Shown: positions 1 to 8,113 of the stretch, one piece after another | Layout of the letters: the number at the start of each line of letters is the position of its first letter | How positions within the stretch are numbered: the first letter of the stretch is position 1 | Assembly (NCBI GenBank): GCA_963701675.1 | Contig: OY969623.1 | Span: 2,108,001 to 2,172,000, forward strand | DNA: 64,000 bases | Direction of reading: 5' to 3' | DNA from: G963701675 sp963701675 | Lineage (GTDB): Bacteria; Planctomycetota; Planctomycetia; Gemmatales; Gemmataceae | The notes under the pieces: generated by a model | What the model was told of the DNA's origin: nothing | Databases searched by the model: none | Seen by the model: only the letters and a program-made list of their open reading frames with translations | Program-made: the position numbers and the translations under genes

Positions 1-2
1 AT

Positions 3-1001
3 GTCAAAATGCTCGTCGAAGGCGAAGAAGAAGTCGGCAGCCGCAACTTGATGGCCTTCTTCGATCAATACAAGGAAAAGATTCACTCCGATGTCATCGT
101 TGTTTGCGATACGGAGAACATCGACACCGGCTTGCCGAGCATCACGTATTCGCTGCGCGGCATCGTTGCCCTGGTGATTGAGGTTCAGAGCGCTACTAAG
201 CCCGTCCATAGCGGCATGGCCGGCGGCGCTTTGGCCGACTCCGCCCTGGCGCTGAACGTCATCCTCTCTCGCCTCTACTGGAAGAACGGCAAACTGCCGA
301 TTCCGGGTTTTTACGACAAGGTTCGCCCCATGACGGGGAAGGAACGGCGAATCCTCAAGAAACTTCCCGGAAACGACACTCAATGGCGCGAGGATATGGG
401 CGTGTTGGAGGGTGTCGAATTCGCCAATCAAAAAAAGGTGCATCTCTATGAGCAAACGTGGCGCAAGCCAGCGGTGACCGTGATCGCGCAAGAGGCCAGC
501 GCCCTCAAAGGCGCTTCCAATCAGGTGCTTCCCAAGGCGGCCGCGTTCGTGAGTTGTCGAATCGTGCCCGATCAGGATCCGGACGAAGTCTTCCAGCAGC
601 TCAAGGACTTTCTGACCAAGGACCCGCCGTGGGGCGTGAAGGTTACGGTGACACTTTATCCGTCGGTGAAATGGTGGATGACCGATCCCAACGGTCCCGC
701 GTTCGAAGCCGCCATGAAAGCGATGAAGGCCGGCTTCGGCCAAAAACCGGTTGCGATCGGGTGCGGCGGCACCATTGGCTTCGTTGGTCCTCTTGCCGAG
801 CTTTTCGGCGGCGCTCCCGCGTTGCTCATGGGAATTGAAGACCCGAAAAGCAACGCTCACGCTCCGAATGAGAGCCTTCACGAAGGCGACTTCCACAAAC
901 TCATGGCATCCTTAGCGCACTTGCTGGAGAACCTCGGCAAACTGCCGGACGGCCGGGTCAAATCGGAACCGGCTGCCGCGTCTGAAGCCGTCGCTAGTTA
1001 G
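3..1001 (+). CDS. M20-family metallopeptidase (dipeptidase), C-terminal part
   Basis: This is the C-terminal part of an M20-type zinc dipeptidase (carnosinase/ArgE/DapE superfamily), which hydrolyses short peptides or acylated amino acids in the cytoplasm. The reading frame is open to the window edge, so the N-terminal metal-binding segment with the first His/Asp ligands lies outside. Visible family signatures are the EGEEEVGS stretch near the first visible Met (the Glu-Glu catalytic/metal pair), the lid dimerisation domain (about residues 50-240), and the C-terminal His in SNAHAPNESL, a typical metal ligand context. The tail after about residue 315 is Ala/Ser rich and not conserved. Substrate cannot be told from sequence. 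Family assignment is firm; the 5' end is missing. Confidence 0.9.
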   Translation, partial: VKMLVEGEEEVGSRNLMAFFDQYKEKIHSDVIVVCDTENIDTGLPSITYSLRGIVALVIEVQSATKPVHSGMAGGALADSALALNVILSRLYWKNGKLPIPGFYDKVRPMTGKERRILKKLPGNDTQWREDMGVLEGVEFANQKKVHLYEQTWRKPAVTVIAQEASALKGASNQVLPKAAAFVSCRIVPDQDPDEVFQQLKDFLTKDPPWGVKVTVTLYPSVKWWMTDPNGPAFEAAMKAMKAGFGQKPVAIGCGGTIGFVGPLAELFGGAPALLMGIEDPKSNAHAPNESLHEGDFHKLMASLAHLLENLGKLPDGRVKSEPAAASEAVAS

Positions 1002-1118
1002 AACCACATTTCGCAAGCGGTACAGCAAAGCTCGTTGCCGATCTGCCGGCGCGAGATTTGCGGAAACTCCATCCTCATTCGCCGTACGCCCGGGTGTTCT
1101 CACCAGGAGGTATCTGCC

Positions 1119-1436
1119 ATGCCGCGAGGTGACAAATCGTCTTATACGAACAAGCAAAAACGAAAGGCCGAGCACATTGCCGAAGGCTACCGCGAGAGCG
1201 GCGTCTCCGAGCGTGAAGCGAAAAGCCGAGCTTGGGCTACCGTCAATAAAGAATCGGGCGGCGGCAACAAGTCCGGAAGCGGCCGCGGCGTGCCGGACAA
1301 CAAATCCTCCAGCCGCAAAGGCGGACGAATCGGCGGCGCTGCATCGGCGGCACGTCCGTCAGCCGCCCGTTCAGCATCGGCGCGGAAGGCAGCCCGCACC
1401 CGAGCCCGGCGTCGGAAAGCGGGCGCGTACTCGTAA
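1119..1436 (+). CDS. Small basic KGG-like stress protein (often annotated plasmid stabilization protein)
   Basis: A 105-residue very basic protein. Its first ~50 residues (MPRGDKSSYTNKQ ... AWATVNKESGGG) match from memory a widespread small-protein family usually labelled plasmid stabilization protein in Rhizobiales and Acidobacteria, although a role in plasmid maintenance is unproven. The C-terminal half is a Ser/Ala/Arg/Lys-rich low-complexity tail resembling histone-like or DNA-binding tails. The start is set by a strong ribosome site (CCAGGAGG) seven bases upstream; the frame is open further upstream but without a ribosome site. It lies in a cluster of other small stress-linked genes. Nucleic-acid binding is an inference from charge only. 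Confidence 0.75.
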   Translation: MPRGDKSSYTNKQKRKAEHIAEGYRESGVSEREAKSRAWATVNKESGGGNKSGSGRGVPDNKSSSRKGGRIGGAASAARPSAARSASARKAARTRARRRKAGAYS

Positions 1437-1450
1437 GGTGACGCACAGGT

Positions 1451-1521
1451 ATTTACCAGCCCGGAGCGCGAGCGACGGGGCGGCACTATCGCCACGTCGC
1501 TCGCGCTCCGGGCTGGTGAAT
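1451..1521. repeat. Long perfect palindrome (27-nt arms, one wobble pair)
   Basis: The arms 1451-1477 and 1495-1521 are inverted copies around a 17-nt centre; the inner 23 bases pair perfectly. It lies between two small plus-strand genes and could act as a terminator or a REP-like mobile palindrome. The arm sequence AGCCCGGAGCGCGAGCGACG resembles the arm of the palindrome at 36251-36315, which suggests one dispersed family. Confidence 0.85.
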
Positions 1522-1695
1522 TCTCCGGCGATTAGGAACTCGACGGCGCGAAACGTTGAATCCGGGTTCTCACTGGCTCGCCTCCATTGCCCGCATCCCG
1601 AAAAAAACGCTTTCGAAACCAGCGGATTTCGTCGCCGCCCAACGGTCGGCATTGCATTTGCTCTTATCGGCCGCGACCAAAAAAAAGGAGGAGTT

Positions 1696-1950
1696 ATGAC
1701 CGCCAAATATCGAGCACGTTGGGCCACCCGAGACAGAGTCCATGCACTACGCCGCGCGGGGTTGCTGCGCGACAGCATCCTGCTGGATTCATTGCGAGGT
1801 TTCATTGTCGTGGAACAGGCCCGGCAAAAACTCGCGGATGGAACGCTGTTGTCATCCAAGGAAGCGGATATTGAATTGAGTCCCGCTTGGTGCCGGGAAG
1901 CCGAGTCCACCGTGCGGGAAGCGCGTCGGCGAATCGGTTTGCATACCTAA
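1696..1950 (+). CDS. Small hypothetical protein, 84 aa
   Basis: An 84-residue basic protein that I do not recognise. It starts with MTAKYRARWATRDR and is rich in Arg and Leu with a predicted mainly helical composition; it has no signal peptide or membrane segment. The start is supported by a very strong ribosome site (AAAAAAGGAGGAG) ending three bases before the ATG. The frame is open far upstream, but that part overlaps the palindrome at 1451-1521 and is not credible as protein. It sits between the KGG-like gene and the DUF3309 gene on the same strand. Function unknown. Confidence 0.6.
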   Translation: MTAKYRARWATRDRVHALRRAGLLRDSILLDSLRGFIVVEQARQKLADGTLLSSKEADIELSPAWCREAESTVREARRRIGLHT

Positions 1951-2071
1951 CGGGTTTCCTTTGCAGCGCGCATTCCGGCACCGGATTTGCGGTGCGATGA
2001 AACGTGGCGACGATTGCATCCGCAAGCTCGCACCAGCGTATCTTCATCGCGCAAAAGCGCAGAGGTGTTTC

Positions 2072-2245
2072 ATGAGTATTGGTTTGATCCTTTTGATCGT
2101 TCTGATTCTGTTGCTCGTCGGCGGCCTGCCGGCTTGGCCTCATGCCCGTAATTGGGGCTACGGACCAAGTGGAATCCTCGGAGTATTACTGGTAATACTC
2201 ATCGTTTTGCTGTTGCTGGGAGTGGTTCCGTTTCGGACCGTTTAG
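2072..2245 (+). CDS. DUF3309 family small membrane protein
   Basis: A 57-residue protein made of two hydrophobic helices (about residues 3-17 and 34-52) joined by the segment LPAWPHARNWGYGPSG, which is the signature of DUF3309. Members are tiny inner-membrane proteins of unknown function, common in soil Proteobacteria, Acidobacteria and Planctomycetes and often found next to stress genes. The internal ATG at 2072 is chosen because it gives the family length; the weak ribosome site is AGAGGTGT. It ends 25 bases from the convergent GTPase gene. Confidence 0.8.
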   Translation: MSIGLILLIVLILLLVGGLPAWPHARNWGYGPSGILGVLLVILIVLLLLGVVPFRTV

Positions 2246-2270
2246 CTTTCACCATCGAGCCAGCGCGGGA

Positions 2271-3842
2271 TCACGAACTCCCGCGCTGCTGCTCGCCGGT
2301 CGGACGCAAGAGCGTTTCCTTCGCTGCCAGTTTCCCCACTTCAAATAACTGACGCCACAGCTTTCGAACTTTCCCTCGATTCGCCTCAGCAAGCAGGCAC
2401 CGTAGGAAAGCCACAGCACGCGCTTCACTCAACCGTTCGAGAAGCACCGGTATCAGTCGATCGGTAATTCCATATTCCTTACCCGGCGCCGTACACACGG
2501 GAACGATACTCGCCAGGTGCACACCCACTTGCTCACGGAGTGCGTCGCACGCTTCCGCAATGGATTTCTCTTTCGGGCGTTGCGGGTTTGGGGAGTCATA
2601 GGGCGGCGACCATTCCATCGCCGGCGATAATAAGTCGATATGTGTCAGTACGCCGATCACCGGCGGCCGGCGCAAAGCAGGGTTTGCATCAAACCACTTG
2701 TCCAACTCACGCAGGCCTACAACGTCGGCCTGTCGCGCCGGATTCTGCGCGTGACACACCAGCAGCACGATGTCCGATTCCCGGGCGACCTCTTGGGTCA
2801 CACGGATCTGATCTTCACGCGGACCTTGATGCCCATAGCCCACCGTGTCAAAAATCTCCAGGCGCGTCGACACGTTTTCCGGTTGAAGCGCGTATTGCGT
2901 AACGCCATTGGTCAATGGCAACACATCCGTGCCCGCACGCTGTTCTCCGAGCAAGGCGTTGATCAGACTCGATTTCCCGGCTTTTACCTGTCCAATCACT
3001 GCCACGCCGATTCGATTGACCGTCTCTTCGGCAGCCCTGTCTGGCGTTACGGCCGGAGCACTGGTTTCACCCGTACGCCAGGCAGCCCGCAGTTCTCGAA
3101 AACGACGGGCGCCGACCCGCAATCGACCGCTGTTGAGATCGATGAGATAAGTGCCGACGCGGTGAATGTAAGCGGTGACGAACCAGGCAATCAGATTTTC
3201 CTGAAGGCGCTGGAACGGGCGGGCCATCCCCCATTGCGATGTCGCATAACGCATGGCCGTGTTCACCGGTGAAAACACCCCAGAAACCAGCCAATAGAGT
3301 TTGCTGATGGTGGGATACCAGTCGCTGACTTGCTTCGCATGTTGCCAGTTTCGAATGGTGAGTAAGTGGCCGCCGGGCAAGTATTGATCGGTCATCTCCG
3401 CCAGGTCGTGCGCTGCCAATTCGACGACGGCGAGAACTTCCGGAATGGTTAAGGCGCCGAGCGGGTCCGGCGACTTGGGATGATAGAACCGGGCCAATTC
3501 GACAGCCATTTCTTGCGCGGTGTCGGTAAAAAAGGTGAGACTGGTCAATCGATTCTGATCCAGCTTGATTGCTTCTTCCGCGCGGGCAGTTACCAGTAGC
3601 CAGGCCTTTTGGTCCCTTGCGGTCCATTCCAGAGGTGTCGAGAAATCGACCGGCCGCAGAAGCCGTTTCGAACGCTGCCAGTATAGTGCGAGGAAATAAC
3701 CGACAATCATCGAGGCGGCCAATGGCCACCACGCATAAATCCAGAGGTCTATGGCCCAAAGGTAATAAACACCCAACCCCGCCAGCACGATGAATGGCAC
3801 GGCAATGAGGAACACCACGAGCAAAATCCGCCAATGCCGCAT
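2271..3842 (-). CDS. Membrane-anchored GTPase (HSR1/dynamin-like G domain)
   Basis: A 523-residue GTPase with two transmembrane helices at the N terminus (about residues 6-27 and 32-54), a ~220-residue helical middle region, then a G domain. The P-loop is GQVKAGKS (residues 284-291), followed by the DTVGYG switch-2 motif and a THID G4-type motif, so GTP binding is likely. A C-terminal helical part follows. It starts one base after the stop of the upstream GTPase gene (3844-4998), so the two are almost certainly co-transcribed and probably work together at the membrane. Distantly similar proteins include E. coli YcjF and other DUF697-associated GTPases; the cellular role is not known. The paired arrangement suggests envelope stress or membrane remodelling, which is inference. 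Confidence 0.8.
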   Translation of the reverse strand: MRHWRILLVVFLIAVPFIVLAGLGVYYLWAIDLWIYAWWPLAASMIVGYFLALYWQRSKRLLRPVDFSTPLEWTARDQKAWLLVTARAEEAIKLDQNRLTSLTFFTDTAQEMAVELARFYHPKSPDPLGALTIPEVLAVVELAAHDLAEMTDQYLPGGHLLTIRNWQHAKQVSDWYPTISKLYWLVSGVFSPVNTAMRYATSQWGMARPFQRLQENLIAWFVTAYIHRVGTYLIDLNSGRLRVGARRFRELRAAWRTGETSAPAVTPDRAAEETVNRIGVAVIGQVKAGKSSLINALLGEQRAGTDVLPLTNGVTQYALQPENVSTRLEIFDTVGYGHQGPREDQIRVTQEVARESDIVLLVCHAQNPARQADVVGLRELDKWFDANPALRRPPVIGVLTHIDLLSPAMEWSPPYDSPNPQRPKEKSIAEACDALREQVGVHLASIVPVCTAPGKEYGITDRLIPVLLERLSEARAVAFLRCLLAEANRGKVRKLWRQLFEVGKLAAKETLLRPTGEQQRGSS

Positions 3843-3843
3843 G

Positions 3844-4998
3844 CTACTTCTTCCAGTGCTTTTCGGCGTCCGTCAGTTCCTGTTCATAGTACCGCTTCAG
3901 GTCGTCTCCACGTGGAATGTGCCCTTCAAGAATCGCGCCGTAGTAGTAACAAAAGGCCTTTCCCAGTGCAAACGTCGATGCACCGGCAAGCGTTGCACCG
4001 GCAATGGAGCCGAAGTATGGAATGAACTTCGCCACCTCCCGCAACGCTTGTCGCGCCGCCACTCCGATTCCAACGGTGCTGGCCAGCTCCAGAAATCGGT
4101 TTGCATTCAACGGTTGGCCGTAGAGCTTGGCGAGGTGATAGACCATGCGCGTTTGGATTCCCGGCAGAATGGCGAGGTCGAGCCAAGGGATGGGAATCGC
4201 GCCCGCCGTCGCCGCCAGGGTGCTGTAGCTGCTGATGTAGGGTAGCGCCCGGCGCAGGAACAGGTCGCGGAGTTCCCGTGTTTGAGAATCGAGCGTCAGG
4301 AGCGTTTGCCGGTAGGCATGCGGCAGCGCCGCCAGCAGCGCTTTCTTGAGGACTTCGCCGCCGTATTGCCCATCGTCGAATCCATCTTCCGGCCGCGTCA
4401 GGTCGATTGCCACCACATCATCAACCAGATCCTGGAATCGCCGCCTTTGTTCGAGGAGGCTCCGACCCAGCCATTCGTTAGCCTCCGGCGGGTCCAATTG
4501 GTTGATGAATGGGTAGGGCGAAACGTGCTGTTGCTGCGGGTACGCCTCGTGCAAACACGTCAGAGCCAGGACAACGGGCCGGTTAGGCCGGGCAGCGCGA
4601 ATCACGCCGAGAGTGCGGTGCACGTTCTCCTGCGCATGATCCATGGCCTTGACGGTGACAAGGAGCAAGTGTGCCTGCGAATCAAATTGGGCCAGGTCTT
4701 CGGCCGGATCGTAATCGGGCTCATCGATCCCGCGCGTGTCCAGGAAAGTAAGAAGCGGGGCTTCGGAAATGGGAAACTCATACTTTCGTGAAAACCGCGT
4801 GCACGGTTTGAACCCGCGACCAATCTCTGCATCGTCGGCGCCGGTCAGGTATTTGATGATTGCGGTCTTGCCGCTCTGGGTTTTCCCGAAGAGCCAAAAC
4901 ACCGGGATCGGCGCCCGGGCCCGAAGGCGATGAAGTTGCTCTCTATATGCCGCTTCAAATCGTTCCGGTGAGAATAGGTCTTTGACTCGTTTGAACAT
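3844..4998 (-). CDS. GTPase with C-terminal DUF697 domain
   Basis: A 384-residue protein. The N-terminal G domain has the P-loop GKTQSGKT (residues 38-45), a DTRGID switch motif and an ALTCLHE stretch near the expected base-recognition position. From about residue 255 it has the hydrophobic DUF697 domain (SYSTLAATAGAIPIPWLD and following), shared with YcjF-type proteins and thought to associate with membranes. It is the first gene of a two-gene operon: its stop lies one base before the start of the next GTPase. ATG at 4998 follows a 303-bp non-coding region shared with a divergent gene. GTPase activity is a confident prediction; pathway unknown. Confidence 0.85.
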   Translation of the reverse strand: MFKRVKDLFSPERFEAAYREQLHRLRARAPIPVFWLFGKTQSGKTAIIKYLTGADDAEIGRGFKPCTRFSRKYEFPISEAPLLTFLDTRGIDEPDYDPAEDLAQFDSQAHLLLVTVKAMDHAQENVHRTLGVIRAARPNRPVVLALTCLHEAYPQQQHVSPYPFINQLDPPEANEWLGRSLLEQRRRFQDLVDDVVAIDLTRPEDGFDDGQYGGEVLKKALLAALPHAYRQTLLTLDSQTRELRDLFLRRALPYISSYSTLAATAGAIPIPWLDLAILPGIQTRMVYHLAKLYGQPLNANRFLELASTVGIGVAARQALREVAKFIPYFGSIAGATLAGASTFALGKAFCYYYGAILEGHIPRGDDLKRYYEQELTDAEKHWKK

Positions 4999-5301
4999 GG
5001 GATGGTGCGCCTACTGAGTGGCCGATCAAGGGCATGGTTTCTGCAAGAATCGGACCGTCAAAACTCACAATCTCCTTCACCGATTTTGCGAAGACGGCTG
5101 CCCAAAATAGGACACCAACATTCTCACAAATCGCAACGCGCGCCTAGACGCAAGAGCCGACCACGCAATTGTGTTTCAGTTCAACATCGCGATTCCCGCT
5201 CCGCCGCGACTCCCGCTTCCTCAGCGCAAACTCGGCATTCGATTTGCATCCGTCGATTGGAGCGTTCTAATCCGGCTTATTAAGCAGCGGGAGTCGACAC
5301 C
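4999..5301. other. Divergent intergenic region, no gene seen
   Basis: A 303-bp non-coding stretch between the divergent GTPase operon and the membrane protein gene at 5302. Short open frames exist but have no ribosome site and no protein-like composition. Both promoters should lie here; I could not pick a convincing -35/-10 pair. Confidence 0.5.
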
Positions 5302-6033
5302 ATGATCACCACAGATCGCGAGTCGCGTCCAGTCACGCGAAACGAAGTTCGGACAGAAACAGAACTAGTTTACCAAACCTGGAATCACTGGCCGATCAAT
5401 TGGTCGTCCGTTTGGGTTGGGGCGCTCACTGCATTCGCCATTCTGGTGGTGCTTGGCTTGGCAGGGATTGCACTGGGGGCCCAGTTAGTTGACTCCAACA
5501 GCCGCCTCGTCGACTATAAGAAAGTTCACTTTGGCAGCCTCGCGTTCGTGGTAGCGGCGTCCTTCTTCTCCTTCGTTGCCGCGGGTTGGGCCGCGACGAA
5601 AATCGCCGGCATTTTGAGGTCGGAGCCCGCGATGCTACATGGCGCCATCGTGTGGGTTGTCACCGTACCCATTATCGTTGCCGCCGGTGCCCTGGGAGCA
5701 GGTTCATTCCTCGGCACATGGTATAGCGGACTAGCAGGGACACCCGCATGGGCCCCCGCCGCGGGGACGCCATTCGTCCGGCCCGATGCCCCGTCGGCCA
5801 ATGCCTCTCCCGCCGATTGGGACCAGCACCGCACGGAACTGGCTGCCTATCGCCAAAAGGTAAATCAGTGGAACGAAGAAACCCCCAAAGTGACGCGGAA
5901 TAGTGCCCTGGGCGCCGTGGGGGCCGCTCTCCTGGGTCTCATCGGCGCCGTGTTGGGCGGATGGTTGGGTTGCGGCGAACCCATGAGTGTCACCTATTAC
6001 CGCCGGCGGCCCAGTGCGGTGAACCTGGATTAA
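5302..6033 (+). CDS. Hypothetical multi-pass membrane protein
   Basis: A 243-residue membrane protein with four clear hydrophobic segments (about residues 34-60, 76-98, 110-135 and 205-225) and a soluble Ala/Pro-rich loop of about 65 residues between the third and fourth. The third and fourth helices are Gly/Ala rich. The start is set by GGGAG eight bases before the ATG. I do not recognise a named family, although similar proteins in Planctomycetes and Acidobacteria are found near stress genes. It is followed after 42 bases by a 26-residue membrane peptide gene on the same strand. Confidence 0.75.
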   Translation: MITTDRESRPVTRNEVRTETELVYQTWNHWPINWSSVWVGALTAFAILVVLGLAGIALGAQLVDSNSRLVDYKKVHFGSLAFVVAASFFSFVAAGWAATKIAGILRSEPAMLHGAIVWVVTVPIIVAAGALGAGSFLGTWYSGLAGTPAWAPAAGTPFVRPDAPSANASPADWDQHRTELAAYRQKVNQWNEETPKVTRNSALGAVGAALLGLIGAVLGGWLGCGEPMSVTYYRRRPSAVNLD

Positions 6034-6075
6034 TTGAACTCCTAGTGTTTCCTTAGTTAACGAAAGGAAGAAACC

Positions 6076-6156
6076 ATGGTCCTTATCCTACTTTGGCTTC
6101 TCGGTGTTCCGGTCGGCCTCCTGATACTCCTCTTCTTGTTAGGTGTTTCGCGTTAG
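6076..6156 (+). CDS. 26-residue single-helix membrane peptide
   Basis: A tiny open frame beginning MVLILLWLLGVPVGLLILL and ending GVSR, almost entirely one hydrophobic helix interrupted by Gly-Val-Pro. A good ribosome site (AAAGGAAG) lies seven bases before the ATG, and a 9-bp stem hairpin begins 13 bases after the stop, so the gene is bracketed by expression signals. Similar one-helix peptides with a central GVP are frequent next to DUF3309 and other stress genes. Too short for usual gene finders; function unknown. Confidence 0.55.
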   Translation: MVLILLWLLGVPVGLLILLFLLGVSR

Positions 6157-6168
6157 TTCGTTGTTAGG

Positions 6169-6191
6169 CAGCCAGGCATTCCGCCTGGCTG
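6169..6191 (+). terminator. Hairpin after the 26-residue peptide gene
   Basis: CAGCCAGGC at 6169 pairs perfectly with GCCTGGCTG ending at 6191 around a 5-nt loop. It lies just after the stop of the small membrane peptide. There is no clear U tract, so it may be a weak or Rho-assisted terminator, or simply a palindrome. Confidence 0.5.
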
Positions 6192-6227
6192 TGCTGATGA
6201 AGAGACTGCGAATAACCGAAAGACCCA

Positions 6228-6833
6228 ATGCAAGGTTCCGCCGTTAATCGAGACTTGCACGGCAACGCGCCCGACAAATCAACGGTCGCCCTTCTCCTTA
6301 TCGACACCATCAACGGTTTGGAATTCCCGGAAGCCGATCAGTTGCTGCGCTATGCCCTCCCCGCCGCGGAAAAGATCGCTGCGCTCAAGGCTCGTCTGAA
6401 ATCGAAAGCGGTCCCGGTCATTTACGTTAACGACAACTTCGGGCGATGGCGCTCCGACTTCCATGCACAGGTGGAGCACTGTCTCCACGACGGCGTGCCC
6501 GGTCAGCCGTTGGTCGAGCTGCTTCGACCCGAGCAGGACGACTATTTCGTGCTGAAACCCAAGCACTCTGGGTTCTTTGCAACAACGTTGGAAACGCTCT
6601 TACGTTATCTGGGCGTACGCAAGGTGGTGCTCACCGGGATCGCCACGAACATTTGCGTGTGGTTCACTGCCAGCGACGCCTACATGCGCGATTTCGAGCT
6701 CGTGGTGCCGTCGGATTGTGTCGCGTCAAATACGGAGGCGGAAACCCAGCACGCCTTGGAGCAAATGCAAAGGATCCTGAAGGCGGACACTCGGCCATCT
6801 GACCAAATAGACGCGGAAGCGTTTAGTCTCTGA
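6228..6833 (+). CDS. Isochorismatase-like cysteine hydrolase
   Basis: A 201-residue protein of the isochorismatase/nicotinamidase superfamily, which hydrolyses small amides or vinyl ethers through a cysteine nucleophile. The catalytic triad is visible: Asp26 in LLLIDTINGL, Lys110 in VLKPKHSGF, and Cys143 in GIATNICV, preceded by the usual cis-peptide Ala-Thr. Length is normal. The substrate cannot be assigned. It follows the small membrane peptide gene and converges with the BrkB-like gene four bases away. No strong ribosome site precedes the ATG, so the start is moderately certain. Confidence 0.85.
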   Translation: MQGSAVNRDLHGNAPDKSTVALLLIDTINGLEFPEADQLLRYALPAAEKIAALKARLKSKAVPVIYVNDNFGRWRSDFHAQVEHCLHDGVPGQPLVELLRPEQDDYFVLKPKHSGFFATTLETLLRYLGVRKVVLTGIATNICVWFTASDAYMRDFELVVPSDCVASNTEAETQHALEQMQRILKADTRPSDQIDAEAFSL

Positions 6834-6837
6834 ATGA

Positions 6838-7794
6838 TTACGGCAGAACGTTGACGAGGCGAGCACTTTGTAGGCTGGGAGCATTGCAGCGCGTCATCCC
6901 CTGCTTGGCACGTGCAATTTCGGGAACGACTTCGGCCGTGGGAACCGTCTTCGGAACTGTCTCATATCGCTTGGTGTAGACCTGGGTGAACTCGGCGCCG
7001 AAGAGAAGGATTTGCGCTGAGTAATAGGTCCAAACAATCAAAACCACGAGCGATCCAGCCGCGCCGTATGCCGATGCAGTCCCGCTGTGCCCGAGATACA
7101 AGCCGATCGCATACTTCCCAATCGTGAACAGCAACGCGGTGATGGCCGCACCGACCCACACGTTTCTCCATGACAGCTTGACGTCGGGCAACACTTTATA
7201 GATGAGTGCGAACAGAATTGTCACAATGCCGAAGGAGATCACGAAGTTCAGCACCTGCATCAAGGGCTCCAGGCCGTTCGCGATCCCGCGCAGGAAGTCG
7301 CCGAGTGCACTGAGTGCAGCGCTGATTACCAAGGAAACCAGCAACAGAAAACCGATTCCCAACACCATCGTGAGAGAAAGGAAGCGATCGTGAATAAAGC
7401 CGCGAATGCCACGCCCTGGCTTCGGCTGCACTTCCCAGACGGTGTTCAGCGCATCTTGTAATTGCCCAAAGACTCCGGTGGCGCCAATGAGGAGCGTCAT
7501 GATCCCCAACACCGTCGCGATTATTCCCTCGCCCGGCTTTTGTGCATTCTGCAGCATCGCCTGCACGGCTTCTGCGCCTTCGTGACCGACCATATCATCG
7601 ATCTGGGCCACGATCTCGCCCCGCGCTGCTTGCTCACCAAACATGAATCCAGCAATAGCAATCACGATAATGAGCAACGGGGCCATCGACAAAATGCTGT
7701 AGAAGGCCAGCGCCGCCCCCAGCCGAGGAACTTTGTCGTCGAGCCATTCATTAACGGTCGCCTTCAGCAGTTCCCACGCTTCTCGAATGACCAT
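6838..7794 (-). CDS. YihY/BrkB family membrane protein
   Basis: A 318-residue inner-membrane protein of the YihY/virulence factor BrkB family. Visible signatures are LGAALAFYSILSMAPL near the N terminus, the LNTVWEVQP segment, and WVGAAITALLF ... SLVVLIVWTYYSAQILLFGAEFT toward the C terminus; six or so transmembrane helices alternate with these. The frame is open upstream, but that part overlaps the small gene at 7818-8027 and is Arg-rich noise, so the internal ATG at 7794 is chosen, which gives MVIREAWELLK, the usual family start. Function is unproven in the family; transport or envelope roles have been proposed. Confidence 0.9.
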   Translation of the reverse strand: MVIREAWELLKATVNEWLDDKVPRLGAALAFYSILSMAPLLIIVIAIAGFMFGEQAARGEIVAQIDDMVGHEGAEAVQAMLQNAQKPGEGIIATVLGIMTLLIGATGVFGQLQDALNTVWEVQPKPGRGIRGFIHDRFLSLTMVLGIGFLLLVSLVISAALSALGDFLRGIANGLEPLMQVLNFVISFGIVTILFALIYKVLPDVKLSWRNVWVGAAITALLFTIGKYAIGLYLGHSGTASAYGAAGSLVVLIVWTYYSAQILLFGAEFTQVYTKRYETVPKTVPTAEVVPEIARAKQGMTRCNAPSLQSARLVNVLP

Positions 7795-7817
7795 TTGTGT
7801 TGCCCTTCTCTGCCGCC

Positions 7818-8027
7818 CTACAGCACTCCACCGGGAGAGCCGATGGCGGTTGTCGGAGTCCAGGACGGCGGGTCGCTCGCGGGAAAGGAATCGTCCGAGG
7901 CGATGTCGATGTGTTCGTCGCGATAGGCGTTTTCGTCCGGCAGGGTGGCAAGACAACCTCGCCCGACCGAATAAGCGAGCCAAGCCAACCCGGCCGCTAT
8001 GCAAAACCAGCCCAGCTTGCGTTCCAT
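7818..8027 (-). CDS. Small membrane protein with DSFPASDPPSW motif
   Basis: A 69-residue protein with one N-terminal hydrophobic helix (about residues 6-20) and a C-terminal half containing SDDSFPASDPPSWTP, a motif known from many stand-alone small proteins of unknown function in Proteobacteria and Acidobacteria. A good ribosome site (TTAGGAGAAATCC) precedes the ATG at 8027. The gene lies 23 bases upstream of the BrkB-like gene on the same strand and is probably co-transcribed with it. Easy to miss because a longer spurious frame runs through it. Confidence 0.7.
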   Translation of the reverse strand: MERKLGWFCIAAGLAWLAYSVGRGCLATLPDENAYRDEHIDIASDDSFPASDPPSWTPTTAIGSPGGVL

Positions 8028-8113
8028 GATGGATTTCTCCTAAGAGGTGGAGGGCAGCAATTGCCGTGCCGTGTGAGCGACGCTCGCGGCTCGGACTAAG
8101 TAGGCGAGAAGTG

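Noticed and set aside
5002..5283. 93-codon open frame in the divergent intergenic region
   Set aside because: Arg/Ser-rich without ribosome site or known relatives; the region must hold two promoters.
7795..8004. N-terminal extension of the BrkB-like protein by 70 residues
   Set aside because: The extension is Arg/Ser/His-rich, overlaps a better small gene on the same strand and lacks a ribosome site; MVIREAWELLK is the family start.
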